64,000 nt of DNA from Thiomicrorhabdus sp. zzn3 (GTDB lineage: Bacteria; Pseudomonadota; Gammaproteobacteria; Thiomicrospirales; Thiomicrospiraceae), in NCBI RefSeq assembly GCF_029767755.1, contig NZ_JARUQS010000001.1:806001-870000 (forward strand), read 5' to 3'. A model generated the notes under the pieces. The model searched no databases and had not been told where the DNA came from. It worked only from the letters and a program-made list of their open reading frames with translations. The position numbers and the translations under genes are program-made. Shown here piece by piece: positions 1-9,219 of the stretch (positions are counted from its first letter, which is position 1; every line of letters begins with the position of its first letter).

Positions 1-1533
1 AAGCAGGTTGAAGTGTTGAACCGTGATGAAATCGGCCTATCAGTGGAAGCGCTGAATGCTCTGTTAAAAAGCATGGAATATGCGATTGCTGATGCTAACA
101 ACACGATTGGCGCATTGGCCCAAGGAGATTTCTCTCAACGCATTACCCGTAACTATGTTGGTGATCTGGACAAACTTAAACTAGGTATTAACAACAGTGC
201 CGACAATGTCACCAATATTATGAACGAGCTAGGTCGTGTAATGAAGTCGCTTTATGAGGGTGAATTTGATGTTGACGTCAATACTGATGCGCAGGGCGAA
301 TACCGTAGCATGCTGGTGAATACCTCTGAAGCGATGAATGACATCAACAACGTAATTTCCAACATTAACAGTGTCATGGAAGCGTTGCAAGATGGCCGTT
401 TCCAGGAACGTGTTAACGTTGAGGCGCGCGGTGAACTGAATTTGATGAAACAGCGCATCAACAGCTCTATGCAGGATTTGGACAGTGCGATGACAGAGAT
501 TATCCGTGTAGTGGTGGCGCAGTCGGAAGGGGATTTGACCAATACAATCAATGCGCAATATCGTGGCGATTTGGAAACCCTGAAGCTGGCTGTGAATACC
601 TCGGCGCAGAAACTGATTGAAGTAGTTTCAAAAGCGGTTACCGCATCTAATATCGTTAATGGCGCAGCCGAAGAGGTTTCCCGTGGATCGTCTGACTTGA
701 GCCAGCGTGTTCAGGAACAAGCCGCTGCGTTGGAAGAAACCTCTGCAACCATGAACGAAATGAGTTCGGCGGTTGAGGCGAATACCAAAAACGCACAGGA
801 AGCTGCCGGCGTGGCCAATGGCGTGCAGGCGCAAGCCAATGAAGGCAGCGAAGTCATGAGCAAAACCATCGAAGCGATGAACGCGATTCAGGAATCGAGT
901 CACAAGATTGCGGATATTGTAACCCTGATCGACGGCATTGCTTTCCAAACCAACCTGTTGGCGTTGAATGCAGCGGTTGAGGCGGCTCGTGCGGGTGATC
1001 ACGGACGCGGTTTTGCGGTGGTTGCCGGTGAGGTTCGTGCTTTGGCTCAAAAATCGGCCGAAGCCGCCAAGGATATCAAAAACCTGATTGACGAAAGCGT
1101 TACCCGTATCAGTCAGGGAACGGAGTTGGCTTCGCAATCCGGAGAGATGTTGAATACTATCAACGAATCGATTGATTCGGTTACGCAAATGGTTCAGCAG
1201 ATTGCAGAGGCCTCTTCGGAACAGGCAAACGGCGTGGCTCAGGTGCATGTGGCCATTACCCAGATTGACCAAGTAACGCAGCAGAATGCGGCGCTGGTTG
1301 AAGAAACCACTGCTGCGGCAGAGAGCATGAGTGAACAGTCGAATGCATTGCGTGATGATATGGCATTTTTTAAAACAGGAGCGCCTGCCGTACCTGCTCG
1401 AGTGGAAGCCCGTAAGATCGCGCCGCAGATTGTGAATAAGCCTGTCGATGGTAATTCACCAAAGATGAACTCGAGCATTGAATCCAAGCCGGTTCACAAA
1501 GGCGATGACTCTGACGAATGGAGTAGCTTCTAA
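1..1533 (+). CDS. Methyl-accepting chemotaxis protein, 5'-truncated by window edge
   Basis: The reading frame is already open at base 1 (it begins [12 protein letters not shown]), so the true start and any sensor or membrane segments lie upstream. What remains begins inside a HAMP-type helix and continues through about three HAMP-like repeats, each with the pattern of an acidic/Gly turn ([36 protein letters not shown]) followed by a helix. The MCP signalling hairpin follows, with its tip [20 protein letters not shown] and the [13 protein letters not shown] segment. The C-terminus ends in EWSSF after a flexible linker, which fits the W-x-x-F tether that recruits CheR/CheB in other receptors. 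It should relay a signal to CheA through CheW. The stop overlaps the next start (TAATG), so it is translationally coupled to cheW. Confidence 0.95.
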   Translation, partial: KQVEVLNRDEIGLSVEALNALLKSMEYAIADANNTIGALAQGDFSQRITRNYVGDLDKLKLGINNSADNVTNIMNELGRVMKSLYEGEFDVDVNTDAQGEYRSMLVNTSEAMNDINNVISNINSVMEALQDGRFQERVNVEARGELNLMKQRINSSMQDLDSAMTEIIRVVVAQSEGDLTNTINAQYRGDLETLKLAVNTSAQKLIEVVSKAVTASNIVNGAAEEVSRGSSDLSQRVQEQAAALEETSATMNEMSSAVEANTKNAQEAAGVANGVQAQANEGSEVMSKTIEAMNAIQESSHKIADIVTLIDGIAFQTNLLALNAAVEAARAGDHGRGFAVVAGEVRALAQKSAEAAKDIKNLIDESVTRISQGTELASQSGEMLNTINESIDSVTQMVQQIAEASSEQANGVAQVHVAITQIDQVTQQNAALVEETTAAAESMSEQSNALRDDMAFFKTGAPAVPARVEARKIAPQIVNKPVDGNSPKMNSSIESKPVHKGDDSDEWSSF

Positions 1534-2069
1534 TGGATATGGAAACTCAAAGAACTCAACAAGTGCCGGATACTGACGTTTTGAAAAAAGACAGGCGATC
1601 AGGCCAGTATCTGACATTTTTACTTGCCTCAGAGACTTATGGCATTGATATTTTACGGGTTCAGGAGATTCGCGGTTGGGAAAAAACTACCCAACTGCCT
1701 AGCGTACCAGATTATGTCAAAGGGGTGATCAATATGCGTGGGGCGGTGGTACCCATTGTGGATTTGCGTGAACGTTTTCACATAGGGCAAGCAACCTACG
1801 ATGAGAGCACTGTTGTGATTATCACAAAGATGGAAAGCGGATCTGTTGAGAATTTGCACAAAACTATCGGTTTGGTGGTTGATGGGGTCAGTGATGTTGA
1901 GGATATAGATCTTGCAAGTTTGCATGAGGCCCCATCATTTCAATCGGACGAGCGAGTCAGTGATGAGTATATTCAGGGGCTGGCCTCTATTGGTGATAAG
2001 ATGGCCATTGTTTTAAATGTCGATCATTTACTGAAAAAAGGGGTTTTTCAGAAGCTCGCTAAAGCATAA
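1533..2069 (+). CDS. cheW: Chemotaxis coupling protein CheW
   Basis: A 178-residue CheW-domain protein that links chemoreceptors to the CheA kinase in the cytoplasmic array. After a charged N-terminal extension of about 25 residues comes the CheW core: LTFLLASETYGIDILRVQEI, then VPDYVKGVINMRGAVVPIVD, a CheW hallmark, and a second beta subdomain with TIGLVVDGVSDV. The ATG at 1533 shares one base with the receptor stop, so the two genes form a coupled pair and this CheW may serve that receptor. A hairpin at 2089-2126 closes the unit. No CheA is encoded next to it, so the kinase lies outside the window. Confidence 0.95.
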   Translation: MDMETQRTQQVPDTDVLKKDRRSGQYLTFLLASETYGIDILRVQEIRGWEKTTQLPSVPDYVKGVINMRGAVVPIVDLRERFHIGQATYDESTVVIITKMESGSVENLHKTIGLVVDGVSDVEDIDLASLHEAPSFQSDERVSDEYIQGLASIGDKMAIVLNVDHLLKKGVFQKLAKA

Positions 2070-2088
2070 AAACGCCAATTTATCTTCT

Positions 2089-2126
2089 AAACGGATCTGC
2101 AAAATTCTCTCTAAAGATCCGTTTTT
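2089..2126 (+). terminator. Rho-independent terminator after cheW
   Basis: AAACGGATCT at 2089-2098 pairs with AGATCCGTTT at 2115-2124 (10 bp stem, 16-base loop), followed by a T run to 2126. It lies 20 bases after the cheW stop. Confidence 0.8.
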
Positions 2127-2327
2127 CAACTTAGCTATTAGCTTATATTTTTCTAGTTGATTATCACTAAGTAAATTTTTTGCGATTGTCCTTCTTTAAA
2201 GTTATATTGTCGTATAATTACTTATCACTTTGTTTGTGAAACGATTTATAAAGTGAGTTATAGGTGCATTTTTGACCTGTTTTTGTAAAAACAAAATTGA
2301 TTTTCTTTCCATCCGGAAGCTTTAAAA

Positions 2328-4424
2328 ATGAATCAACCTAGACATAGTGCACAACAACACAGTTTTTCTCTATTAAAACATATTCTAGAAGCTTTTCCCG
2401 ATGGCGTTTTTACCCTCGATCATAACATGTGTTTTACTTACGTGAACCCTGCTTTTTGCAAGATGATGGGCTTTAGCGAGCAGGAGTTGCTCGAAAGCAA
2501 GATTACCGACTATCTCAGCGATTTAAATATTTTGTCTGCCTGTCAAGCTGAAGTTATGGAGAAGGGGGCTTGTCGTGACCAGGAAACTGTGTTTAAGCGT
2601 AAAGACGGGACCCTGATTAATATTTCCAAAAATGTGCAGATGTTACTGGATGACGAGGGAAAACCTGGAGTCATTGTCAGTATCCGTGATATGACGGAGC
2701 TCCATGAACTTAACAAGCAACTGGTTAAGACGAGCAGAACACTGGAAGGCTATAACCAGAATCTTGAAGCGATGGTTGAGGAACGCACTCATGACCTGAA
2801 CCAGAAAATGGCCTTTTTAAGCGGTTACAAAAAGGCGTTGGATGTAAGCAGTCTTGTCAGTAAATGTAGCTTGGATAAAGAGATTACCCATGTTAATCCC
2901 GCTTTTTGTCATTTAACCGGCTATTTTGAAGCAGAGCTGTTGGGGCAGCCGTGTACCCTGTTATGGAGCGAAGCCTCGAAAAAGAAACTTCCTGAAATCA
3001 TGAATTTGATCGGTAAAGGACACTCTTGGAAAGGGCGCCTTGTGTTCCATACCAAGTTTGGCGAAGCGGTGTATCTGGAAATGTGCATTGTTCCAATCAA
3101 TGATGAAAACAATCATTTGAGAGAGGTGGTCAATATCGGCTATGACGTGACGCCTTTGGTGGAGTCATCCAATGCATTGTGTCATCGTCTGCATCATGAT
3201 GCACTAACCGAGTTGCCCAATCGTTTGAAGCTGTTAGACGATACGGAAAACAATGCCAACGGTATTTTGATCGCTTTATTCAATATTGATAGTTTTAATG
3301 AAATTAACGCGTTTTACGGGATGGATGTTGCAGACAAGTTACTCAAACTTGTGGCCGAATGCCTGCAAAGCTGGGTAAAGGAGTTGCCAGCCAATGTTTA
3401 CAAACTGCCTGTAGACGAATACGCACTGGTGTTGCATGCGGATTGGCCGCCGGCTCAATTTGAGCGCTATATTCAGGGATTTCTGGAAAAACTCTCTTCC
3501 CAGTGTTTTGTGGTGGAAGGGGCAGAAATTAATATTACCTCTACTGCTGGGTTGGCCTCTTCGGCCGAGTTTGACGGCAATACATCTGAGGTTCTGATCG
3601 CTGCGGATATGGCGCTGAAACGTGCTAAAAGAGAGCGCAAGCCCTGTTTGCTTTATGACCCGGAACTGAACATTAAGCAGGGGTATAAGGAAAATCAGCG
3701 CTCCATTAAACGTTTGCGCAGTGCGATGGAAGAGGATCGTTTGCAGCCATTCTATCAGCCGATTGTTAACAGGCTGACCTTGGAGGTTGAACGCTATGAG
3801 TGTCTGGTACGCATTGTAGAAGAGAGCGGAGAGGTCATTTCGCCGTATTACTTTTTGGATGTGTCTAAAAAGTTGAAACTCTATTCGCAATTGACGATGC
3901 GTGTGATTGAAAAATCCTTGGCGCGGTTTGCCAACGAATCTTATGAATTTTCCATCAATTTGTCGATAGAGGATATTACCGATCCCGTCATCAGTAGCTG
4001 GATTCTTAACAAGGTGCAAAATTGCCGGTTTGCGGAACGCATCATTTTTGAGATTGTGGAATCTGAAGGGATTCAAAATTATGACGATGTGAACCATTTT
4101 ATTCAGAAGGTAAAGCGATATGGGGTAAAGATCGCAATTGATGATTTTGGAGCCGGGTATTCCAATTTTGCCTACATTATGCAGCTGGATGTGGATTACA
4201 TTAAAATCGACGGTTCTATCATTCGCGACATTCATCGTAATCCCTCTTCTCAGGTGATTACGCAAACCATTTTGGATTTTGCCCGTAAACTGAATATAAA
4301 AACCGTTGCCGAATTTGTCTCTGACGAAGAGGTCTACCAGTACGTCAAAGAATTGCCGGTTGACAGTTTGCAAGGCTATCTTTTCGGCGAGCCAAGAGAC
4401 GACATACTGGATTCGGTTTCTTAA
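2328..4424 (+). CDS. PAS-PAS-GGDEF-EAL protein, probable c-di-GMP phosphodiesterase
   Basis: A soluble 698-residue signalling protein. Two PAS domains cover about residues 15-130 and 165-280, a GGDEF fold about 285-440 and an EAL domain about 455-690. The cyclase signature is degenerate: PVDEY at 361-365 stands where GGDEF should be, so diguanylate cyclase activity is unlikely. The EAL domain keeps the metal and catalytic residues I can place: the Glu of ECLVR (491; Cys replaces Ala), Asn544, Glu575, the Asp pair 605-606 in IDDFGAGYS, Lys626, Glu662 and Gln682. I infer a c-di-GMP phosphodiesterase controlled by PAS input. GGAAG lies just upstream of the ATG. It appears monocistronic. Confidence 0.9.
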   Translation: MNQPRHSAQQHSFSLLKHILEAFPDGVFTLDHNMCFTYVNPAFCKMMGFSEQELLESKITDYLSDLNILSACQAEVMEKGACRDQETVFKRKDGTLINISKNVQMLLDDEGKPGVIVSIRDMTELHELNKQLVKTSRTLEGYNQNLEAMVEERTHDLNQKMAFLSGYKKALDVSSLVSKCSLDKEITHVNPAFCHLTGYFEAELLGQPCTLLWSEASKKKLPEIMNLIGKGHSWKGRLVFHTKFGEAVYLEMCIVPINDENNHLREVVNIGYDVTPLVESSNALCHRLHHDALTELPNRLKLLDDTENNANGILIALFNIDSFNEINAFYGMDVADKLLKLVAECLQSWVKELPANVYKLPVDEYALVLHADWPPAQFERYIQGFLEKLSSQCFVVEGAEINITSTAGLASSAEFDGNTSEVLIAADMALKRAKRERKPCLLYDPELNIKQGYKENQRSIKRLRSAMEEDRLQPFYQPIVNRLTLEVERYECLVRIVEESGEVISPYYFLDVSKKLKLYSQLTMRVIEKSLARFANESYEFSINLSIEDITDPVISSWILNKVQNCRFAERIIFEIVESEGIQNYDDVNHFIQKVKRYGVKIAIDDFGAGYSNFAYIMQLDVDYIKIDGSIIRDIHRNPSSQVITQTILDFARKLNIKTVAEFVSDEEVYQYVKELPVDSLQGYLFGEPRDDILDSVS

Positions 4425-4683
4425 AGTTTCAAGAGGGATGGGGCAGTCGTGAGAGTGTGAAAGTGCTAAGGAATTAGGTAAGAGGGTGAAAATAGTTGGG
4501 TTAAGTCTTTATTGTCCTTTTTGATTGATTTCATTATTTTTGTTACACATACTCCTTAGCCCACGAGACAGTGAATAAGGTGAATACGTTTCTATCGACT
4601 TCAACTGTCGTCGAAATTAGACAATATTCCGTATATCGTAGAAATCTTAAAGAGTGCGTGGTTTGCCTGCAAACAGTTTGTTT

Positions 4684-5901
4684 TTATGAGGATATACGTT
4701 CTTTAATGGCTACGCCGTCATCAACGGCATCGCTCGGATGACTAATGATCTTCTGGTTTTCCGAGAGGCCGGTCAAAATTTGAGCGGTAAGGCCATTGCG
4801 TTCTCCAATGGTCACCGTTTGACGCTTCGCATAGCCGTTTTCAACAGTAAAGACCGCCCAGCCTCCCTGATAGCGGAAGAGCGCGTTGGAGGGAATCTGT
4901 AATACATCGTCTTCATGCCAGAGGATGAACTTGGCTTCTACACGGTAGCCGTCACCGAGGCGTTGCCATTTTTCAGTCGGAGAGGTGAAATCAGAAATGA
5001 CCAGAACGCGCTGTTCTTCTACGCCCAAAGCAGACACTTTGGTAAAGCCGACCGGCTCGACTCTGCGTACCATGCCCTCAAGTGGCTCAGGCCCGCCCCA
5101 GCGGTCAAATAGCACGGTCATGCCCGGTTTGATTTTGACGGCATCGGCGGAGAGCACGTCCACTTCGACCTCCAAAGCGGAAGGGTCTCCCACCTCGAGA
5201 AGCGACTCGCCGATCGTGACCGGGCCTTCGCATTCACGGGACACTTTTAAAATTTTACCGTCGATTGGAGAAGTCACCGGGACCCGTTCAGAGGGCGGCT
5301 CGTCTGATAGCGAAGGATTGCCAGCGGAGTACTCAAGTGCGGTTTGAGCCGCTTTTAACTCGTATTTCGCCACCTCAACCGCGAAGTCGGCTGAACGTTT
5401 GGCCGCTGTTGCGGTCATGGCTTCGGTTTTAGCTTGATCAAAGGTTTCTTGAGAGACCAGGCCTTTTTTAATTAACGGCTGATAACGCTTATATTTGTCA
5501 TCGGCCAGTTGTGCCGATGCCGAGGCAGCAAGGGCCTGCTCTTTCGCGGCTTGCAGGGCAGAACGCGCGGCTAGCACTTGTGCTTCCGCCTGAGCGCGGC
5601 TGCGAGCGTCCAGCACCGGTGAATCCAAAGGGGTAATCCCGAGCAGTTCTTGTCCGCGGCTCACCGGATCGCCCACCTTAAGATGCATGCGACAGGTCAT
5701 ACCGTTAACGGGAGAGGAGATCACGTAGCGATCGATTACGCGGGTGCGTCCTTCTTCTTCAATCGTTACGGTGAGTGGCCCACGTTTGACTACGGTGGTT
5801 TCTACCATCACGGGTTGTGGCCAAAATCCCCATGCCAGCAGCGCCATGATGACTGCGCTGACAATCAGAATGCCGGGATGGTTGCGCAGGGGCATCTGCA
5901 T
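4684..5901 (-). CDS. Periplasmic adaptor (membrane fusion) subunit of an ABC exporter
   Basis: A HlyD/MacA-type adaptor of 405 residues. An N-terminal membrane anchor (ILIVSAVIMALLAWGFW) is followed by a beta-barrel/lipoyl half (VISSPVNGMT...VGDPVSRGQELLGI), a long Ala-rich coiled-coil hairpin (about residues 95-190, many AQAEAQ/LAASASAQ stretches), the second lipoyl half (PVTSPIDGKILKV) and beta-barrel domains. Such proteins bridge an inner-membrane transporter to an outer-membrane channel. It is the last gene of a leftward operon, starting 3 bases after the permease stop with GGAG six bases before ATG. No TolC-type channel is encoded beside it, so one must be supplied from elsewhere. Confidence 0.9.
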   Translation of the reverse strand: MQMPLRNHPGILIVSAVIMALLAWGFWPQPVMVETTVVKRGPLTVTIEEEGRTRVIDRYVISSPVNGMTCRMHLKVGDPVSRGQELLGITPLDSPVLDARSRAQAEAQVLAARSALQAAKEQALAASASAQLADDKYKRYQPLIKKGLVSQETFDQAKTEAMTATAAKRSADFAVEVAKYELKAAQTALEYSAGNPSLSDEPPSERVPVTSPIDGKILKVSRECEGPVTIGESLLEVGDPSALEVEVDVLSADAVKIKPGMTVLFDRWGGPEPLEGMVRRVEPVGFTKVSALGVEEQRVLVISDFTSPTEKWQRLGDGYRVEAKFILWHEDDVLQIPSNALFRYQGGWAVFTVENGYAKRQTVTIGERNGLTAQILTGLSENQKIISHPSDAVDDGVAIKERISS

Positions 5902-5904
5902 GAA

Positions 5905-8268
5905 TTACTCCTTGGTTTTTAATACCGCTACCATATCAAGATGCGCTAAATTGCGCCAGATCATCATAGCGGAAAGAATCGAAGAGACAATAACGACGGT
6001 GGCGGCAAAGGCATAGACATCCGTTTCCAGCACCAATGGAATTCGGTAGAGTTCGCTTTCAAACTTTTTAGCCAGATAAGCGCATAACCCAATCCCAAAT
6101 GCGAAACCTAACGGAATTGCCGCCAGAGTCAACAGTGCCATTTCACCTAGTAGAATATAAGCGACTTCCGCGCGGGTAAAACCAAGTACCCTGAGACTGG
6201 CCAGCTCCCGATTTCTTTCCGAGAGGGCGATGCGCATACTGTTATAGACCACCCCAAATGCAATGCTTCCGCCTAAGAGAGTGCTGATAAAGGTAAAAAA
6301 CAGGATGGTGTCATCCATCATTTCGTAGAAGCCCTCAATGGAGGATTTTTGTTCCACCGCGCCGACAATGCGCGGCATCTCCTTGAGTTTGGTAAAGATC
6401 TGTTTACGGTATTTTTCGTCAACCTGGAGGTAAGCGCCGGAAATCACATCGCCTTCTTTGAGCAGACGGTTAAGCGTTTGACGCTGCAGATAGACATTCA
6501 TCCCTAAATATTCTTTGGCTGTCCCTATTACCGGCACCTGGAAAGTTGGGCGATTACCTTCCAAGACTTCAACGGTTAATAGGTCACCGGGCTGGATATG
6601 CATGTGCTTAGCCAAGTAATCGGTGATGATCGCACCTTCCTCTGGGATTTTGATTTCCTTGAGATCCTTATCCAATAAGCGAACTAACTGGCTGCCAGAT
6701 TCGATTCCTCTGATCGAGGTACGGTAACTACGATGCTCGAAGGTAAGCCGTACGTTGGCGCTACGGAAACCTTCAGCATGTTCGACACCTTGCAGGTGTT
6801 CAAGCGAGTAGAGGGATTTATGAGCGGTCGGTTCGGAAAACAGCGCCATAAAGTCTTCACGCTGACTCATGTTATATTGCACTTCAACCATTTCGTTGAT
6901 GGCACTCTCCTGAAAACTGCCCACCATCATAATGCCGCATGACATGCCGATACCGAGCGTGGTCAGCAACGATTTCAGTGGGCGGCGTTCAATATGGCGC
7001 AGAATCATGCGCGACGGCTGTGAAAAATGTTTTTGCAGTCCCAGGCGTTCGACCAGCGTGGCACGGTAGGCCGTCGGCAGCTCCGGACGCATGCCTTGGG
7101 CGGGAGGCAGTTTAATCGCTTTTTGCACTGCATACAGCGTGCCGACCAATGCCACGAAAATGCTGATCAGAGCGCCTGAAGCAATCACATGGGGGTTGAG
7201 CGTGTAATGCATAAACGGAAAGCTGTAGACTTCCATATAGAGTTTACTTAATCCTGTGCCCATCCAGATGCCGACGCCGGTACCGGCAATGATCCCGACG
7301 GTCACGATCATGAGCACCAGCTTGCTGTAGTGCAGACCCACATCAAAATTGCTGTAGCCAAATGCTTTGAGGACGGATATCTGTTCGCGCTCCAGGGAAA
7401 TCAGGCGGCTAATAACCACATTCAATAAAAAAGCCGCCACTCCGAAAAAAATAATCGGAAACATGGTTGCCATATTTTGCAGGCCTTTGAGCTCTTCAGA
7501 TATAAAACGGTTGGACAGTTGATCTTTACGCTCATAGGCTCCGGTACCGCCATAAGGTTTGAGAATGTCATCCACCCGGTCAATGACATCCTGTTCATTG
7601 ATGCCTTTGCTGAGCGTCAGGCTCACATCGTTAAACGCGCCGGCCATGTCGTAGGCACTGGCTAACGGTTTGCGTGCCATCCACATGACACCGTAGCTTT
7701 TATAGTCGGGAAACATCGCGCCAGGCGCGATTTGAGAGATGTATTCGGGGGAATAACCGCTGCCGACGATCGTGAGGGTTTTACTGCGCCCATTGATGAT
7801 TGCACGGATTTTATCGCCGGGTTTGAGGTGATGAGCATTGGCAAATTCCTGGCTGATAATGATTTCATTGTCGCGGCCGGATTCCGGAATGCGCCCGTCA
7901 CGTAAAAAAAGCTGGTTAAGCAGTCCCAGACTGTTATCCGGCAGGGAAATGAGGTGGCCGCTGACCGGATCGTCGTATCCCTCAATATCCAAGTTAACAT
8001 AGGTGACTACGCGGGTTTCTACCTTGTCGACTCCAGGAATGGCTTCAATGCGCTTGGCTACGGAAAGGGGCGCGCGCTTTAATGACGAAAAGATTTCAGC
8101 AAAATGGTGCTCCCGATAATAGTCTTCACGCGTTTCATAGAGCGAATCATAAGTACTCAGCGACATAATGAAAATGGCCACACCGCTTACAATGACCAGT
8201 GCGATGGCAATCGCCTGCATACGCATATTCCACAGTTCTCGCCAGAGTTTGATATCAATGGCTAACAT
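5905..8268 (-). CDS. ABC transporter permease with two FtsX-type modules
   Basis: A 787-residue inner-membrane permease. A first transmembrane helix (about residues 18-38) is followed by a large periplasmic domain, three helices near 265-375, a cytoplasmic link, then a second copy of the layout: helix near 425-450, periplasmic domain, and three helices near 640-775. This is the duplicated FtsX fold of LolC/MacB-class mechanotransmission exporters, here with both halves in one chain. It sits between its ATPase (6-base gap) and adaptor (3-base gap). The substrate cannot be read from sequence; lipoproteins, peptides and small toxic molecules are all known for the class. Confidence 0.9.
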   Translation of the reverse strand: MLAIDIKLWRELWNMRMQAIAIALVIVSGVAIFIMSLSTYDSLYETREDYYREHHFAEIFSSLKRAPLSVAKRIEAIPGVDKVETRVVTYVNLDIEGYDDPVSGHLISLPDNSLGLLNQLFLRDGRIPESGRDNEIIISQEFANAHHLKPGDKIRAIINGRSKTLTIVGSGYSPEYISQIAPGAMFPDYKSYGVMWMARKPLASAYDMAGAFNDVSLTLSKGINEQDVIDRVDDILKPYGGTGAYERKDQLSNRFISEELKGLQNMATMFPIIFFGVAAFLLNVVISRLISLEREQISVLKAFGYSNFDVGLHYSKLVLMIVTVGIIAGTGVGIWMGTGLSKLYMEVYSFPFMHYTLNPHVIASGALISIFVALVGTLYAVQKAIKLPPAQGMRPELPTAYRATLVERLGLQKHFSQPSRMILRHIERRPLKSLLTTLGIGMSCGIMMVGSFQESAINEMVEVQYNMSQREDFMALFSEPTAHKSLYSLEHLQGVEHAEGFRSANVRLTFEHRSYRTSIRGIESGSQLVRLLDKDLKEIKIPEEGAIITDYLAKHMHIQPGDLLTVEVLEGNRPTFQVPVIGTAKEYLGMNVYLQRQTLNRLLKEGDVISGAYLQVDEKYRKQIFTKLKEMPRIVGAVEQKSSIEGFYEMMDDTILFFTFISTLLGGSIAFGVVYNSMRIALSERNRELASLRVLGFTRAEVAYILLGEMALLTLAAIPLGFAFGIGLCAYLAKKFESELYRIPLVLETDVYAFAATVVIVSSILSAMMIWRNLAHLDMVAVLKTKE

Positions 8269-8274
8269 CGCTTC

Positions 8275-9018
8275 TTACCAGCTCAGTTCGCGCGGCGAAA
8301 CGCGGGTTTCATTTTGGTAGATCTGGGTGATTCGGCCGTCAGCCAGATGGATGACGCGGTCTGCCATTTGTGCGATCCCGGCATTGTGAGTAATCACCGC
8401 GGTGGTCGTGCCCAGTTCTTTATTGACCTGCTGCAACGCTTCTAAGACAAGAATCCCGGTTTGCGAGTCAAGCGCTCCGGTGGGTTCATCGCACAGCAGA
8501 ACATCCGGATTTTTGGCAATGGCGCGGGCAATGGCCACCCGTTGCTGTTCCCCGCCGGAGAGTTGCGCGGGAAAGTGGTCCAATCGTTCGCTCAAGCCGA
8601 CGAGTTCCAGTGCTTCTTCCGGCGTCATGGGGTGATGAGCAATTTCCGTGACGACAGCGACATTTTCGCGTGCGGTCAGACTGGGGATGAGGTTGTAAAA
8701 TTGGAAGACGAAGCCGACATGGTAACGACGGTATTCGGTCAACTGGCTTTCGTTTGCGCGCGTCAAGTCGTGATCGGCATAGAGTACCTGCCCGTCGGTT
8801 GGCGTATCCAAGCCGCCGAGAATATTAAGCAGGGTGGATTTGCCACTCCCAGAGGCACCGAGCAGGACGGCGAGCTCGCCGCGATACAGGTCGAGATCGA
8901 TGCCGCGCAGAGCTTGAACCTGGACTTCGCCCATCTGGTAAATTTTGGTGACACCGTGGACATGAAACACCGCTTCTTTTGTGGTTGGTGTATGTAATCC
9001 ATTGTGCTGTTCGGACAT
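8275..9018 (-). CDS. ABC transporter ATP-binding protein (LolD/MacB class)
   Basis: A 247-residue ATPase that would drive the permease encoded just downstream. Motifs: Walker [10 protein letters not shown], signature [14 protein letters not shown], Walker [13 protein letters not shown] and the H-loop in AVITHN. The open frame extends 48 codons upstream, but that stretch does not match the family. The ATG at 9018 (MSEQHNG) starts at the right distance from the [11 protein letters not shown] beginning of the nucleotide-binding domain, so I chose it. It is the first gene of the three-gene leftward exporter operon (ATPase, permease, adaptor). Confidence 0.92.
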   Translation of the reverse strand: MSEQHNGLHTPTTKEAVFHVHGVTKIYQMGEVQVQALRGIDLDLYRGELAVLLGASGSGKSTLLNILGGLDTPTDGQVLYADHDLTRANESQLTEYRRYHVGFVFQFYNLIPSLTARENVAVVTEIAHHPMTPEEALELVGLSERLDHFPAQLSGGEQQRVAIARAIAKNPDVLLCDEPTGALDSQTGILVLEALQQVNKELGTTTAVITHNAGIAQMADRVIHLADGRITQIYQNETRVSPRELSW

Positions 9019-9158
9019 GGGGACTCTCTTGCAGATATTGTCCCTAAAAGTATAGCAGTTCAAAGACAGTAATTCAGACGCAATAAGCAGATTATAGAAA
9101 GAAGATTCTAGGCGCGTGAAAAGAGGCCTCAAAGGATTGAAACCGGAATGACGGAAAC

Positions 9159-9200
9159 GCAACAGGCCTGGAGGGGAACCAATCAGGCCTGTTGCGTTTT
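9159..9200. terminator. Hairpin made of two CAGGCCTG repeats
   Basis: CGCAACAGGCCTG at 9159-9171 is perfectly complementary to CAGGCCTGTTGCG at 9184-9196, giving a 13 bp stem with a 12-base loop, followed on the plus strand by TTTT. It lies just after the leftward calcium-loop gene, where the minus-strand T tract is short (TTT), so it can work as a terminator or transcript-end stem. The arms are two copies of the dispersed palindrome. Confidence 0.65.
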
Positions 9201-9219
9201 TGGAGAGTGATGAATGGAC

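Noticed and set aside
628-1272. 214-residue open frame antisense to the chemoreceptor
   Set aside because: It is a shadow of the strongly conserved MCP frame. The translation has no domain and is rich in Arg, Gly and Asn, as expected for antisense of this codon use.
3339-4373. 344-residue open frame antisense to the EAL protein
   Set aside because: It is opposite a full GGDEF-EAL gene with catalytic motifs, has no ribosome site and matches no family.
4661-4674. GTTTGC-CT-GCAAAC inverted repeat before the adaptor stop
   Set aside because: The two-base loop is too short for a hairpin and the flanking T run is weak, so I did not call a terminator.
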